Origin: Nesterenkonia populi
GTDB lineage: Bacteria > Actinomycetota > Actinomycetes > Actinomycetales > Micrococcaceae
NCBI RefSeq assembly: GCF_007994735.1
Contig: NZ_VOIL01000001.1
Location: 2,418,001-2,482,000, forward strand
DNA length: 64,000 bases
Direction of reading: 5' to 3'
Part shown: positions 8,405 to 16,596 of the stretch, one piece after another
Layout of the letters: the number at the start of each line of letters is the position of its first letter
Position numbering within the stretch: the first letter of the stretch is position 1
Notes under the pieces: generated by a model
What the model was told of the DNA's origin: nothing
Databases searched by the model: none
Seen by the model: the letters and a program-made list of their open reading frames with translations, nothing else
Program-made: the position numbers and the translations under genes

Positions 8405-9910
8405 CTACGGCGCGAGGGCCTCTTCCTCGTCAGGCTCCTCCGCGCTCTTCTTCCTCTTAGGCGGCTTCCTGGAGCTGGTGATGAACTCCTCTGCCCGCTC
8501 CTTGGGGGCAGGTGTAGCGAGGCTGATTCCTACGAAGAGGGCAGTGGACACCAGCAGCCCCCAGACACCGCTTCCCTGGTTCAGGAATCGGTACCCGGTG
8601 TACTCCAGGCCCAGCACCATCGCCCCGGCCGCAATCACTGAGACAATCACTGCGGAGCCGGTGCCGCGCTTCCAGAAGAACGCCCCCACAGTGGGCGGAA
8701 CGATGACGAGAAGTCCGGCAGAGGCTGCCACGGAAAGCACTGCAATCAGATCCAGCTCCAGGTGGGCGAACCAGAACGCAAGCAGAGCGACTACGGGAAG
8801 AACTGCCTTTCCGATGATCAGCTGAGTCTTCTCCGAGGTGCCCTTCTTAGCGACGGCATAGACGTCACGGGTGAACATGGAGGAGAGGGTCAGCATGATC
8901 GAGTCGATCGTAGAGATACAGGCGGCAAGAATGCCGATCATCACAATGATGGCCAGCGGAACCGGCACCAGATCGGAGCCCAGCAAGGTGGGAGTAGCCT
9001 GATCCGCGGCCTCCAAGTCAGGGAACTCCAGCATTGCAGTGAAGCCCCAGATCACCGAAATCATCGTGTAGATGAACCCGAAGAGCAGGAAGCCCAAGAG
9101 CATCTTGCGCAGATCCTTCATGGAGGCCGGGGTGTAGAGGCGCTGGCTGACCTGCGGGTTGGAGATGGCGAAGAAGATCCATGGAAGCGCCAGCCCGAGG
9201 AACGTGCTGAAGGTGAAGTAACCGGTGCCGGGCACGCTCATAGCCCCAGGCTCGGCCTCTAAGCGGCCGAAGAAAGTTCCGATGCCACCCATCTGCCAGA
9301 TAATGATGACCACCACGAGCGTCGCGCTGACGATCATCATGATCGACTGCAGGGAGTCCGTCCAGGCCACCGAACGGAGGCCGGCCACCGTGGCGAACAG
9401 AATGGCCAGGATGGTGGCCAGCACCGTCCCAGCGGTGAAGCTGATCGCCCCGCCCGACATACCGCTGAGCAAGTAGCCGACGCCGGCCAGCTGCACCCCT
9501 GCGTAAGGGATCAGGAAGACGCAGCTGGCAAGTGCCGTCGTCATACCGGCGGCCCGACTGCGGTAACGGTGACCGAGCATTTCCGAGGGGGTCACAAAGC
9601 CGAACTTCTGTCCTACTCGCCAGAAGCGCGGACCGAAGATGAGGATGAGGCTCACACCGCAGAGGTAGAGCAGCTCGAAGCCGAGTGCGCCCACGCCGCC
9701 TGCATAGGTGAGGCCTGCCAGACCCACCATCATGAAGGCGCTGTAGGTGGTGGCGGAGTAGCTCATGGCGGATACGAAGCCGCCCATCTTGCGTCCGCCG
9801 AGGAAATAATCAGACATGTCCTTGGACTTGCCTGCTCGGGACGCCACCGCCGCCACAAGCGCGATGACCACGTAAATGGTCACGCCGAACCAGATCCAGG
9901 ATGCTTCCAT
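8405..9910 (-). CDS. Sodium:solute symporter (SSS family)
   Basis: A 501-residue transporter with about 12-13 predicted membrane helices. Family blocks include KDMSDYFLGGRKMGGFVSAM, MSYSATTYSAFMMVGLAG and GFVTPSEMLGHRY near the N-terminus, and a long charged cytoplasmic tail (residues about 470-501). SSS proteins co-import small organic solutes with sodium. The gene follows a 63-residue membrane protein by 3 bp; that pair recurs in broken form at 16.26-16.6 kb, so the two probably function together. Within the island it is the likely uptake route for the heterocyclic substrate, but the ligand cannot be inferred from the residues seen here. Confidence 0.92.
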   Translation of the reverse strand: MEASWIWFGVTIYVVIALVAAVASRAGKSKDMSDYFLGGRKMGGFVSAMSYSATTYSAFMMVGLAGLTYAGGVGALGFELLYLCGVSLILIFGPRFWRVGQKFGFVTPSEMLGHRYRSRAAGMTTALASCVFLIPYAGVQLAGVGYLLSGMSGGAISFTAGTVLATILAILFATVAGLRSVAWTDSLQSIMMIVSATLVVVIIIWQMGGIGTFFGRLEAEPGAMSVPGTGYFTFSTFLGLALPWIFFAISNPQVSQRLYTPASMKDLRKMLLGFLLFGFIYTMISVIWGFTAMLEFPDLEAADQATPTLLGSDLVPVPLAIIVMIGILAACISTIDSIMLTLSSMFTRDVYAVAKKGTSEKTQLIIGKAVLPVVALLAFWFAHLELDLIAVLSVAASAGLLVIVPPTVGAFFWKRGTGSAVIVSVIAAGAMVLGLEYTGYRFLNQGSGVWGLLVSTALFVGISLATPAPKERAEEFITSSRKPPKRKKSAEEPDEEEALAP

Positions 9911-9913
9911 CGC

Positions 9914-10105
9914 TCAGTCCTCCCACTCAAACGCAACAACGAAGTTGATAATGATCACGGCGACGGTCGCCAGCGTCCAGAAGAGGAAGCTGCCGTACCA
10001 GGCGTCGACGTCGGTCAGGAGGGTGTAGGGCACAATGAACTGCGCAAGCATGAGGATCGGGATTGCGGCCAGGAGCCACAACGTACTCGGTTTTGTCTCT
10101 TCCAT
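9914..10105 (-). CDS. Small membrane protein partner of the symporter
   Basis: A 63-residue protein with two predicted helices: residues about 9-28 around IPILMLAQF, and 38-58 around WTLATVAVIIINF. The block PYTLLTDVDAWYGSFLFW recurs almost unchanged in the truncated fusion at 16264-16596 (PYTLLSEVNAWYGSFLFW), where it is likewise next to symporter sequence. It ends 3 bp before the symporter start. Small two-helix proteins encoded directly upstream of SSS-family transporters are known in other bacteria; a role in assembly or activity is inferred. The 143 bp before it (10106-10248) separate it from the coxG-like gene and hold only a weak 7-bp inverted repeat. Confidence 0.85.
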   Translation of the reverse strand: MEETKPSTLWLLAAIPILMLAQFIVPYTLLTDVDAWYGSFLFWTLATVAVIIINFVVAFEWED

Positions 10106-10248
10106 TCAATGGTCCTTTCAAAGGTGCGGGTGAATAGGGACCGGCTGAAAGGGACGCGGAACCTGTCTGCCGTCCGTCACCTATCTCTCTAAGCTCTGTG
10201 ACGGTGAGAGCCGGAGCGCTCAGGCATGACCTGGGCACTCGGAGTTAC

Positions 10249-10908
10249 TCATCGGCGCCTCCCAAATGCTCTTACGATCAGCCATCCTTGAACCATTCCG
10301 GCCGCGAAGGCACCGGCAATCGCTAGCTTCCTGCGTGCCTCTTCGGGGAGCAGAAGGCCGAGACCGTCAAAGCTCTCCTCATGGGGCGCTGAACCAGGTG
10401 ATGCGGCAGCCCGCTGAGCGGGAGCGTCCGTGCGCGGAGTTGATGCGGCCTCGACCGTTTCTCCGTTCTTGAGGAGGTTGGCTAGATTGTTGGCGAACTG
10501 TTGGAGGATGCGGTCTGCGACGCTGCTGATGGCCCCCTTGCCGAATGCCACAATCTTGCCGCTGATGACCATGTCCGTCTCAATCAGCAGCCGGGCAGCC
10601 TGCCCACCGTCCTCATCCACAGTGACGGTCACTTCAGCTTCGGCGTCACCGTTTCCGTTGATGTCTTCGCCCTTGCCTTTGAGCCTGAGTGTCCGGCTGC
10701 CCTCGTCCACCTCCAAGAACCGGAGCCGTCCCGCATAGGTCATAGAGACCGGTCCCACCTTGATCTTGACCCGCCCGAGGTGCTCATCACCTTCCTGCCC
10801 CTCGATCACAGCTCCGGGAAGGCAGGAGGCGACGCGTTCGACATCAGTGAAGACAGCAAAGACATCATCTGCCGGGGCGGCGACCTGTGCCTGGTTGGTC
10901 AACTTCAT
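10249..10908 (-). CDS. CoxG-like SRPBCC protein with C-terminal membrane anchor
   Basis: A 219-residue protein. Residues 1-150 form a CoxG/SRPBCC lipid-binding-like domain (APADDVFAVFTDVERVASCL near the start, IEGQEGDEHLGRVKIKVGPV after it). Next comes an Ala/Pro-rich linker, then a hydrophobic segment near 195-215 (AIAGAFAAGMVQGWLIV) before a basic tail. In CO dehydrogenase systems CoxG recruits the enzyme to the membrane, and relatives accompany other molybdenum hydroxylases. Here it would tether the hydroxylase encoded just upstream to the membrane or respiratory chain. The start is ATG 10908 with a GGAGGA ribosome-binding site, overlapping the 2Fe-2S subunit stop (ATGA); the longer frame to 10965 is not needed. 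Confidence 0.88.
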   Translation of the reverse strand: MKLTNQAQVAAPADDVFAVFTDVERVASCLPGAVIEGQEGDEHLGRVKIKVGPVSMTYAGRLRFLEVDEGSRTLRLKGKGEDINGNGDAEAEVTVTVDEDGGQAARLLIETDMVISGKIVAFGKGAISSVADRILQQFANNLANLLKNGETVEAASTPRTDAPAQRAAASPGSAPHEESFDGLGLLLPEEARRKLAIAGAFAAGMVQGWLIVRAFGRRR

Positions 10909-11459
10909 GCCTGGTTTTCCTCCTTGTTCTGCGGAACTGCGGCGGCGAAGCTGCATCCGGAACAATCTGCCGACTGACGGCGCTTAGAGGTGCACTCCAC
11001 CGCGTCGACAATGGTCTGGTAGCCGGTGCACCGGCAGAGGTTCGCGGAGATGCACTCCCTGACCTGCTCGCGCGAAGGGTTGGGTTCCTCGGCAAGGAAT
11101 CCTTCAGCCAGCATGAGCATGCCGGGCGTGCAGAAGCCGCACTGCAGCCCGTGGTGGCGGGAGAATTCCTCCTGCAGGTCGTTGAGCTCCTCGGGTGTCC
11201 CCAGGGACTCCACCGTACGGATGACCCGCCCTTCCGCCTGTGCGGCGAAGATGAGGCATGCCCGCGCGGGCTTGTCATCGACGAGCACAGTGCAGGCTCC
11301 ACAGACTCCGTGTTCGCAGCCCACGTGTGTGCCGGTGAGGAACAGCTCGTGGCGAAGCACATCAACGAGGGTCATCCGGGGATCACAGATCACCTCGTGG
11401 TCCTCACCGTTGACCTGCAACGTCAACAGCTGCTTGTTTTCTGACATTCGGGTCTGCAT
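10905..11459 (-). CDS. Molybdenum hydroxylase small subunit (2Fe-2S ferredoxin-like)
   Basis: A 184-residue iron-sulfur subunit of the xanthine-oxidase/CO-dehydrogenase superfamily. The plant-type [2Fe-2S] motif CEHGVCGAC (about residues 48-56) is followed by a further Cys near 68, and the second cluster is ligated by CGFC (about 107-110) and CRC (about 142-144). Electrons pass from the molybdenum site through these clusters to the FAD subunit. The Cys-containing tail after residue 155 (SADCSGCSF) is unusual for the family. The ATG (11459) overlaps the large-subunit stop (TGATG), with AGGAGG upstream, giving the gene order medium, large, small. Confidence 0.95.
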   Translation of the reverse strand: MQTRMSENKQLLTLQVNGEDHEVICDPRMTLVDVLRHELFLTGTHVGCEHGVCGACTVLVDDKPARACLIFAAQAEGRVIRTVESLGTPEELNDLQEEFSRHHGLQCGFCTPGMLMLAEGFLAEEPNPSREQVRECISANLCRCTGYQTIVDAVECTSKRRQSADCSGCSFAAAVPQNKEENQA

Positions 11460-13840
11460 CAGGCCTCCTGAAGCTTGGAAGTCGTGGTGGCAGCGAAGAG
11501 GGCGGCGTGAATGTCCCGCGAGGTGATCGGCACGTGCGAAAACTCCGCACCGGTACCCCGACAGGCGTCGTTGATAGCGTTCACCACGGCCGCCGGGGCT
11601 CCGATCGTTCCCCCCTCTCCGGCGCCTTTAGCCCCAGTTTCGTTGAACAAGCACGGGGTCTCCAGATGGTGAATCTCAATATCGGGGATCTCCTGCGCTG
11701 TCGGGGTTCGGTAGTCCATGAAGCTGCCGGCCAGGGGGTGACCGGCAGCGTCGTACTCGATCTCTTCGAAGAGGGCGCCGGCGATGCCCTGAGCAATTCC
11801 GCCGCGGGCCTGGCCCTCCACCACCTGAGGGTTGATGGCCACGCCACAGTCCTCGACGCAGAGGAAACTGAGGATCTCTGGCTGACCGGTTCCCTCATGA
11901 ACTTCCACCAGCGCAGCGTGGGTGGCATTGGAGAAGGTGCCGTCGTTGAAGACGTCGAAAGAGTCCGATTCGGACAACCCGGGGGGCATCCCCTCCGGAA
12001 GACGCTGCGCCTGCAGGTACGCCACAGTTGCGATCTCAGTGTGGGAAACGGATCGTTCGGGCTCGCCCAGCACCCGGACCCCTCCGTGGTGCATCTCCAC
12101 CTGATCGGCTTCAGCCTCAAGCAAGTGGGCGCCCAGAGCCAGCATCTTCTCCTTGAGGCGGCTAGCAGCATTGCGCACTGCACTGCCTCCCACCACGATT
12201 GAGCGGCTGGCGAAAGTGCCCCAGCCGTAGGGGACACGCTCAGTGTCTCCCTGCTCGAGACGCACTGCGGAGAGCTCCACCCCCAGAACATCCGCGGCGA
12301 TCTGGGACATGGTGGTCTCATGGCTCTGCCCGTGGTTGATCGTGGCTGAGGTGATCGTGACCGCGCCGGTGAAGTCCATACGTGCCTCCGCGAGATCGAA
12401 GCCAGGAACTGCCTTCATCTTCCGCTGGGCGAAGGCTCCGGTGCCGTAGCCGGTCCGCTCGCTGAAGCAGGAGTAGCCTATGCCGATGCGGCGGCCCTCC
12501 TCCGCCGCCTTCTGCTGCATCTGAGGCCATCCCCTCTCCTGGACGAGCTTCTCGCAGAGCTCCAGGGACTCCAGGTATGAGCCGGGGTCGTATGTGATGT
12601 TGTTGACCGACTTGTAGGGAAACTCAGTGATGAGGTTCCGCCGGCGGATATCCACCGAGGTCATACCCAGCTCGGCAGCGGCCCTCTCCATAATGTGCTC
12701 GAGCAGCAGAACATATTGGGGCCGGCTCACTCCCCGGTAGGGAGCTGTGGGCGCCTTGTTGGTGGTCACAGCTCGCCCCCGCACACGGTACGCGCCGAGG
12801 CGGTAGACGCCCGGCATTTCAGCCGAGGCCATAAGCGGTTCGATCCCCGCCGTGAAGGGATAGACCGAGTAGGCGCCCATGTCGCAGATCACGTCCACGT
12901 CCAGGGCAAGAAACTCACCGTCGGAGGAAAATGCTGCGCGTGCAGTGTAATGCTGTTGCCGGGCGAGGAAAGCAGCGGTCAGCGCCTCGCGCCGGTCCTC
13001 GATCCACTTCACAGGTTTGCGCAGCCGGAGGGCTGCAGCGGCAGTGGCGATTTCCTCTCGGCTGACCACACATTTCTGCCCGAACCCGCCGCCCATGTCC
13101 GGCACCACAATACGAACCTGCCGCTCCAGCAGGCCCAGGGACTCTGCAGCAACAGTTCGGACCTGATGGGGCGTCTGAGTACAGGTGTGGACCACCATCT
13201 GTTCGCTGCGGTCATCCCACTGGGCGAGCGCACCGCGGGTTTCCAAGGGCAGGGCGTTCTGCCGTCCAGTCCGCAGGTCCACCTCAACCACGGTGTGCGC
13301 TTCATCGAGGATCCTGTCGATGCCTTCTGTGGCGAAGAGTGAAACATCCACCAGCGTGTTCTGAGGCGCTTCCTCATGCACGACGGGAGCTCCTGCACTG
13401 AGCGCCTGATCATCGCCGAGCACGGGATCCAGCGGATCGTAGGAGACATCGACCTGCTCCGCCGCGTCCTCTGCGGCATAGGGGTCGGAGGCTACGACGA
13501 CGGCGATCGGCTCCCCTACGAAACGAACTTTGCCCGAGGCGAGAATGGGCATCGCCGTCTCAGCCCATTCCTTAGCAGGACGGTCGAGGCCTGCGACGAT
13601 AGGCCCCAGACGAAGGTCCTCCGCGGTGAACACCGCTGCGACGCCGGGCATCTGCTGTGCCTCCGCTGAGTCGATGCCGATGAGACGGGCGTGCGCGTGG
13701 GCGGAGCGGACGAAGACGGCATGGAGCATTCCCGGTGCGTGCATGTCGTCGACAAAACGTCCTCGTCCACTGAGCAGACGGGGATCCTCACGGCGGGCAG
13801 CAGAGGAGCCGACGAGGGTTTTGGTGCTATTGGGCTTCAT
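11459..13840 (-). CDS. Molybdenum hydroxylase large (molybdopterin-binding) subunit
   Basis: A 793-residue catalytic subunit with an aldehyde-oxidase/xanthine-dehydrogenase a/b hammerhead (RREDPRLLSGRGRFVDDMHA at the start) and a molybdopterin-binding domain. Landmarks are GGGFGQK (cofactor loop), APYRGVSRPQ (active-site loop) and, near the C-terminus, KGAGEGGTIGAP, which carries the conserved catalytic Glu. The active-site loop lacks the AYRCSFR signature of form I CO dehydrogenase, so this is a hydroxylase of unsaturated N-heterocycles or a similar substrate rather than CoxL. With the FAD and 2Fe-2S subunits and the ring hydroxylase upstream, it plausibly adds the first hydroxyl group to a pyridine ring; that role is inferred. 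Confidence 0.93.
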   Translation of the reverse strand: MKPNSTKTLVGSSAARREDPRLLSGRGRFVDDMHAPGMLHAVFVRSAHAHARLIGIDSAEAQQMPGVAAVFTAEDLRLGPIVAGLDRPAKEWAETAMPILASGKVRFVGEPIAVVVASDPYAAEDAAEQVDVSYDPLDPVLGDDQALSAGAPVVHEEAPQNTLVDVSLFATEGIDRILDEAHTVVEVDLRTGRQNALPLETRGALAQWDDRSEQMVVHTCTQTPHQVRTVAAESLGLLERQVRIVVPDMGGGFGQKCVVSREEIATAAAALRLRKPVKWIEDRREALTAAFLARQQHYTARAAFSSDGEFLALDVDVICDMGAYSVYPFTAGIEPLMASAEMPGVYRLGAYRVRGRAVTTNKAPTAPYRGVSRPQYVLLLEHIMERAAAELGMTSVDIRRRNLITEFPYKSVNNITYDPGSYLESLELCEKLVQERGWPQMQQKAAEEGRRIGIGYSCFSERTGYGTGAFAQRKMKAVPGFDLAEARMDFTGAVTITSATINHGQSHETTMSQIAADVLGVELSAVRLEQGDTERVPYGWGTFASRSIVVGGSAVRNAASRLKEKMLALGAHLLEAEADQVEMHHGGVRVLGEPERSVSHTEIATVAYLQAQRLPEGMPPGLSESDSFDVFNDGTFSNATHAALVEVHEGTGQPEILSFLCVEDCGVAINPQVVEGQARGGIAQGIAGALFEEIEYDAAGHPLAGSFMDYRTPTAQEIPDIEIHHLETPCLFNETGAKGAGEGGTIGAPAAVVNAINDACRGTGAEFSHVPITSRDIHAALFAATTTSKLQEA

Positions 13841-14745
13841 TGCTTCTGCCCTTTCTGCTCAAGGGGCGCCCGGGACTTCTTCTCCAAGGCGCTCCGGCAT
13901 GCTTCGATCACCAGACGCTTCGCCAATGAGGACCGATAGGAAATGTCGTGGGGGTCGGGTTCGCCTCCGCTGGCGAAAAATTCCTCGACAGCATGTGAGG
14001 CGGCCTCCCCGCACTTCTGGAACCGGTCGTCGTGGGCCATGCTCCGCGCCTGAAGGATCTCTTCTGCGGCTGTAACCCTTAGTGGAGCGGGCGCCACGCC
14101 CCCTAGGACGATGCGTCCGCCCTGGGGCCGGCTGCCTTCCATGGTGAGGCTGACGCCTGCCGCGACGACCGCGAAGTCACCGGCGCGCTCGGCGTACTCG
14201 GTGACGGCAGCGTGGGGGGCGGGCTGCGGGAAGCGGATCTCGATCAGGATCTCGTCAGGTTCCAGAGCTGTCATGTAGAGACCGAAGAGGAAGTCTTCCG
14301 CTGGGACCTCTCTGCGCCCAGCTGGGCCTTCCACCACCATCACGGCGTTGAGCAGCACAGCCAGAAGGTTCCACTCGGCGGTGGAGTCGGCGTGGGCCAT
14401 GCTTCCTCCAACGGTGCCCAGTGTGCGGATGGGCAGGTGGCCCACCCATTTCATGGTCTCTCGGAGCACCTCGTAGCCCTCCAGCACGCCGTCGGCCCGC
14501 TCGACGTCGTGGTGGGTGCAGAGGGCTCCGATGTGCAGGCCGTTGTTGTCGCGCTGCAGGTAGCGCAGCTCTTTTATCGCAGTGATGTCCACGAGATGCT
14601 CGGGGCGGGCCAGGCGGAAGCTCATCATTGGAACCAAGCTTTGGCCTCCGGCGATCACCTTGGCCTCTTCTCCGAGCTGGGCGAGCAGCCGGACGGCATC
14701 CTCTGCGGAGCGTGCACGGTGATAGGTGAAGGGGGCGGGCTTCAT
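13837..14745 (-). CDS. Molybdenum hydroxylase medium (FAD-binding) subunit
   Basis: A 302-residue FAD subunit of the xanthine dehydrogenase type. The first FAD motif is AGGQSLVPMMSFRLARPEHL (about residues 32-51) and the second is TLGTVGGSMAHADSTAEW (about 109-126). A C-terminal CO-dehydrogenase-flavoprotein domain follows. It accepts electrons from the iron-sulfur subunit and hands them to the final acceptor. It opens the hydroxylase gene set, and its stop overlaps the large-subunit start (ATGA at 13837-13840), consistent with stoichiometric synthesis. The ring monooxygenase gene ends 27 bp upstream. Confidence 0.95.
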   Translation of the reverse strand: MKPAPFTYHRARSAEDAVRLLAQLGEEAKVIAGGQSLVPMMSFRLARPEHLVDITAIKELRYLQRDNNGLHIGALCTHHDVERADGVLEGYEVLRETMKWVGHLPIRTLGTVGGSMAHADSTAEWNLLAVLLNAVMVVEGPAGRREVPAEDFLFGLYMTALEPDEILIEIRFPQPAPHAAVTEYAERAGDFAVVAAGVSLTMEGSRPQGGRIVLGGVAPAPLRVTAAEEILQARSMAHDDRFQKCGEAASHAVEEFFASGGEPDPHDISYRSSLAKRLVIEACRSALEKKSRAPLEQKGQKQ

Positions 14746-14772
14746 GTACAGCGTCCCATCTTTGACTTGGAG

Positions 14773-16011
14773 TCAGACCGCACTGGGCTCAGCCGCCTTC
14801 AACGGAGTGCCGGAGTAGACGGAGTCGAGGGTCTTTTCGACCGGGTCAGGCTCGAGGGCATATGTCCGGTCACGCGCCTCCTGCTCGGGGCCGTCGTGCA
14901 GGTGCCATTTGTATTGATTAGACAGCGCCGCGTGCTGAGCCTGATGTGCGTAGGGAGCGCGCCGCGCCGCATAGTTCGCCAGGGCACTGGGAATGTCATG
15001 GGACGCTTCGCCAAGCTCTTCGGCGAGCACGTAGGCATCCTCGACGGACTGGGAGGCGCCCTGCGCCACGTAGGGCACCATGGAGTGGCATGCGTCGCCC
15101 AGCAGCGCCACGGAGCCCCGCGTCCATTCGGAGAACGAGTCTTGGCGCATCAGGGAGAAGAGCAGGATCCCGAAGTTCTTCTTGGCGAAGAGGTGCTGCA
15201 GACGATCGTCCCACCCCTGGTAGGCCGCGATGAGGTCCTCCACGGGGGCCTGTCGACGTCCGACCGCTAAGATCTCCTCATCGCTTGGGAGCATCCCGAC
15301 GAAGTTGATGTACTGGTTGTTCCGGATGGGGTACACAGCGAGATGCTTATCGGGGCCGACCCAGTAGTTGTTAACCTGGCTGTCTGCGAAGAACCGGGTC
15401 ACGGGGTCTGCCAGCACGCCGGCGCCGTCAAAGAGAACGCGGAAGCACATGTCGCCGGAGTCGAGCACTTCGTCCGGAGCACCGATGGATGTCCGCACAG
15501 CTGAGCGGATGCCATCGGCACCGATGACGAGGTCGCCGGTATAGCGCGTGCCGTTCTGGTCGAGCACTGTGGGCCGGTCCGAGTCGATGCCCTCCACTGT
15601 TTCTGCCCGGATCCCAGTCTTGACGACACAGGGCTGGCCGGGCGCCTCCTCGGAGACGGCATCAGCATGCAGAAGGGAGTGGAGGTCAGCACGGTGCAGC
15701 TGCAGGTACGGAGCACCGTAGCGGCTCAGGGCATAACCTCCCAGGTGAGTCTTGCCCAGAACCTGACCGTTGTCCCATCGACGGTATGCGATTTCCTGCA
15801 CCAGGGGTGAGAGCCGCAGCAGTTCGTCTCCCAAGCCCAGGCTTTGGAGAATGCGCATAGCGTTGGGGCTGATCTGGATTCCAGCACCGACCTCCCCCAG
15901 CTCCTCAGCCTGCTCCAGTACTGTGACAGTGAAACCGCGACGGCGCAGAACAGCAGCAGCCGTCAAGCCGCCGATTCCGGCACCGCAGATGATGACTTCC
16001 TTCAGATCCAA
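14773..16011 (-). CDS. FAD-dependent aromatic-ring monooxygenase (6-hydroxynicotinate 3-monooxygenase/salicylate hydroxylase type)
   Basis: A 412-residue single-component flavoprotein monooxygenase. The Rossmann motif is GAGIGGLTAA (10-19), a second FAD motif is DLVIGADGIRSAVR (mid-protein), and GDACHSMVPYVAQGA follows, with the conserved GD that contacts FAD. The overall layout matches NicC, PicB and salicylate hydroxylases. NicC converts 6-hydroxynicotinate to 2,5-dihydroxypyridine, exactly the substrate of the NicX-like enzyme at the other end of the island, which makes a NicC-like role the leading idea. TTG at 16011 is preceded by GGAGGAG. Operator-like copy B lies about 52 bp upstream, and this gene starts the long minus-strand transcript. 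Other hydroxylated aromatic acids remain possible substrates. Confidence 0.85.
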   Translation of the reverse strand: MDLKEVIICGAGIGGLTAAAVLRRRGFTVTVLEQAEELGEVGAGIQISPNAMRILQSLGLGDELLRLSPLVQEIAYRRWDNGQVLGKTHLGGYALSRYGAPYLQLHRADLHSLLHADAVSEEAPGQPCVVKTGIRAETVEGIDSDRPTVLDQNGTRYTGDLVIGADGIRSAVRTSIGAPDEVLDSGDMCFRVLFDGAGVLADPVTRFFADSQVNNYWVGPDKHLAVYPIRNNQYINFVGMLPSDEEILAVGRRQAPVEDLIAAYQGWDDRLQHLFAKKNFGILLFSLMRQDSFSEWTRGSVALLGDACHSMVPYVAQGASQSVEDAYVLAEELGEASHDIPSALANYAARRAPYAHQAQHAALSNQYKWHLHDGPEQEARDRTYALEPDPVEKTLDSVYSGTPLKAAEPSAV

Positions 16012-16063
16012 CTGCGCTCCTCCAGTCCAGGACGGACACCCTCAGTGAGGCCCCGATTACCAT

Positions 16064-16091
16064 TGTGCGATAGCTTGCGAGAACGTTTGCA
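16064..16091. promoter_or_regulatory. Operator-like repeat, copy B
   Basis: These 28 bases are identical to 4089-4116. They lie upstream of the FAD monooxygenase gene, the first gene of the run 16011 to 8405 on the minus strand, so they should control the hydroxylase/monooxygenase/symporter genes. The following stretch 16092-16263 is visibly poorer in G and C than its surroundings and holds no gene I can recognise. Confidence 0.7.
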
Positions 16092-16263
16092 CTAAACCTA
16101 GATGGCACCATGAATGAAGGTCAAAGACTCAGCGAATGTTTTACGTGCCGTTCACAAAACAGTGCCGCAACGTGCATAGCAACCTCAAAATCTGCGTCTT
16201 CTGAAATATTCCAGAAACAACTCAAAGCCTTCTGAGTCTTTGTCGCGAGCCACAGCGATCCAT

Positions 16264-16596
16264 TCACGCGCTGTAGGTGGTGGCCGAGTAGCTCATCGCG
16301 GAGACGAGACCGCCCATGCGGCGGCCGCCGAGGAAGTAGTCAGACATGCTGGCGGCTTTGCCCGCCCGGGAGACGAAGGCGGCGACCAGCGCGATCAGGG
16401 CGCCGACTGTCCAGAACAGGAAGCTGCCGTACCAGGCGTTGACCTCGCTCAGCAGCGTGTAGGGCACCAGGAGCATCAGCAGCACAACGACGCCGATGGC
16501 CCCGTACAGCCAGGGTCTGTGAGTCCGCATGAACTTGTACGGTACTCCTGCCCAGTAAATTTTCAGGTTTGCGACGGGCGTCGTGCCGCCGGTCAC
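16264..16596 (-). pseudogene. Truncated, deletion-fused symporter remnant
   Basis: A 110-codon frame whose first part (to about residue 71, AWYGSFLFW) matches the small symporter partner and whose second part (about 75-110: VAAFVSRAGK, MSDYFLGGRRMGG, SAMSYSATTYSA) matches the N-terminus of the SSS symporter; it then stops, so about 90% of the transporter is missing. Compared with the intact pair at 9914-10105 and 8405-9910, the end of the small gene, the intergenic bases and the symporter start were deleted in frame. It still starts with a GTG overlapping the PxpB-PxpC stop, showing it was once the next gene of that operon. The homology ends abruptly at about 16268, the edge of the catabolic island. 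It is probably non-functional. Confidence 0.85.

Noticed and set aside
10174..10204. CCGTCAC/GTGACGG inverted repeat between coxG and the small membrane gene
   Set aside because: Only 7-bp arms with a 17-base loop and no T-run; too weak to call a terminator or operator.
10249..14745. Aerobic CO dehydrogenase (coxMSL-G)
   Set aside because: The active-site loop lacks the Cys-containing form I signature, and the neighbours fit heterocycle breakdown.
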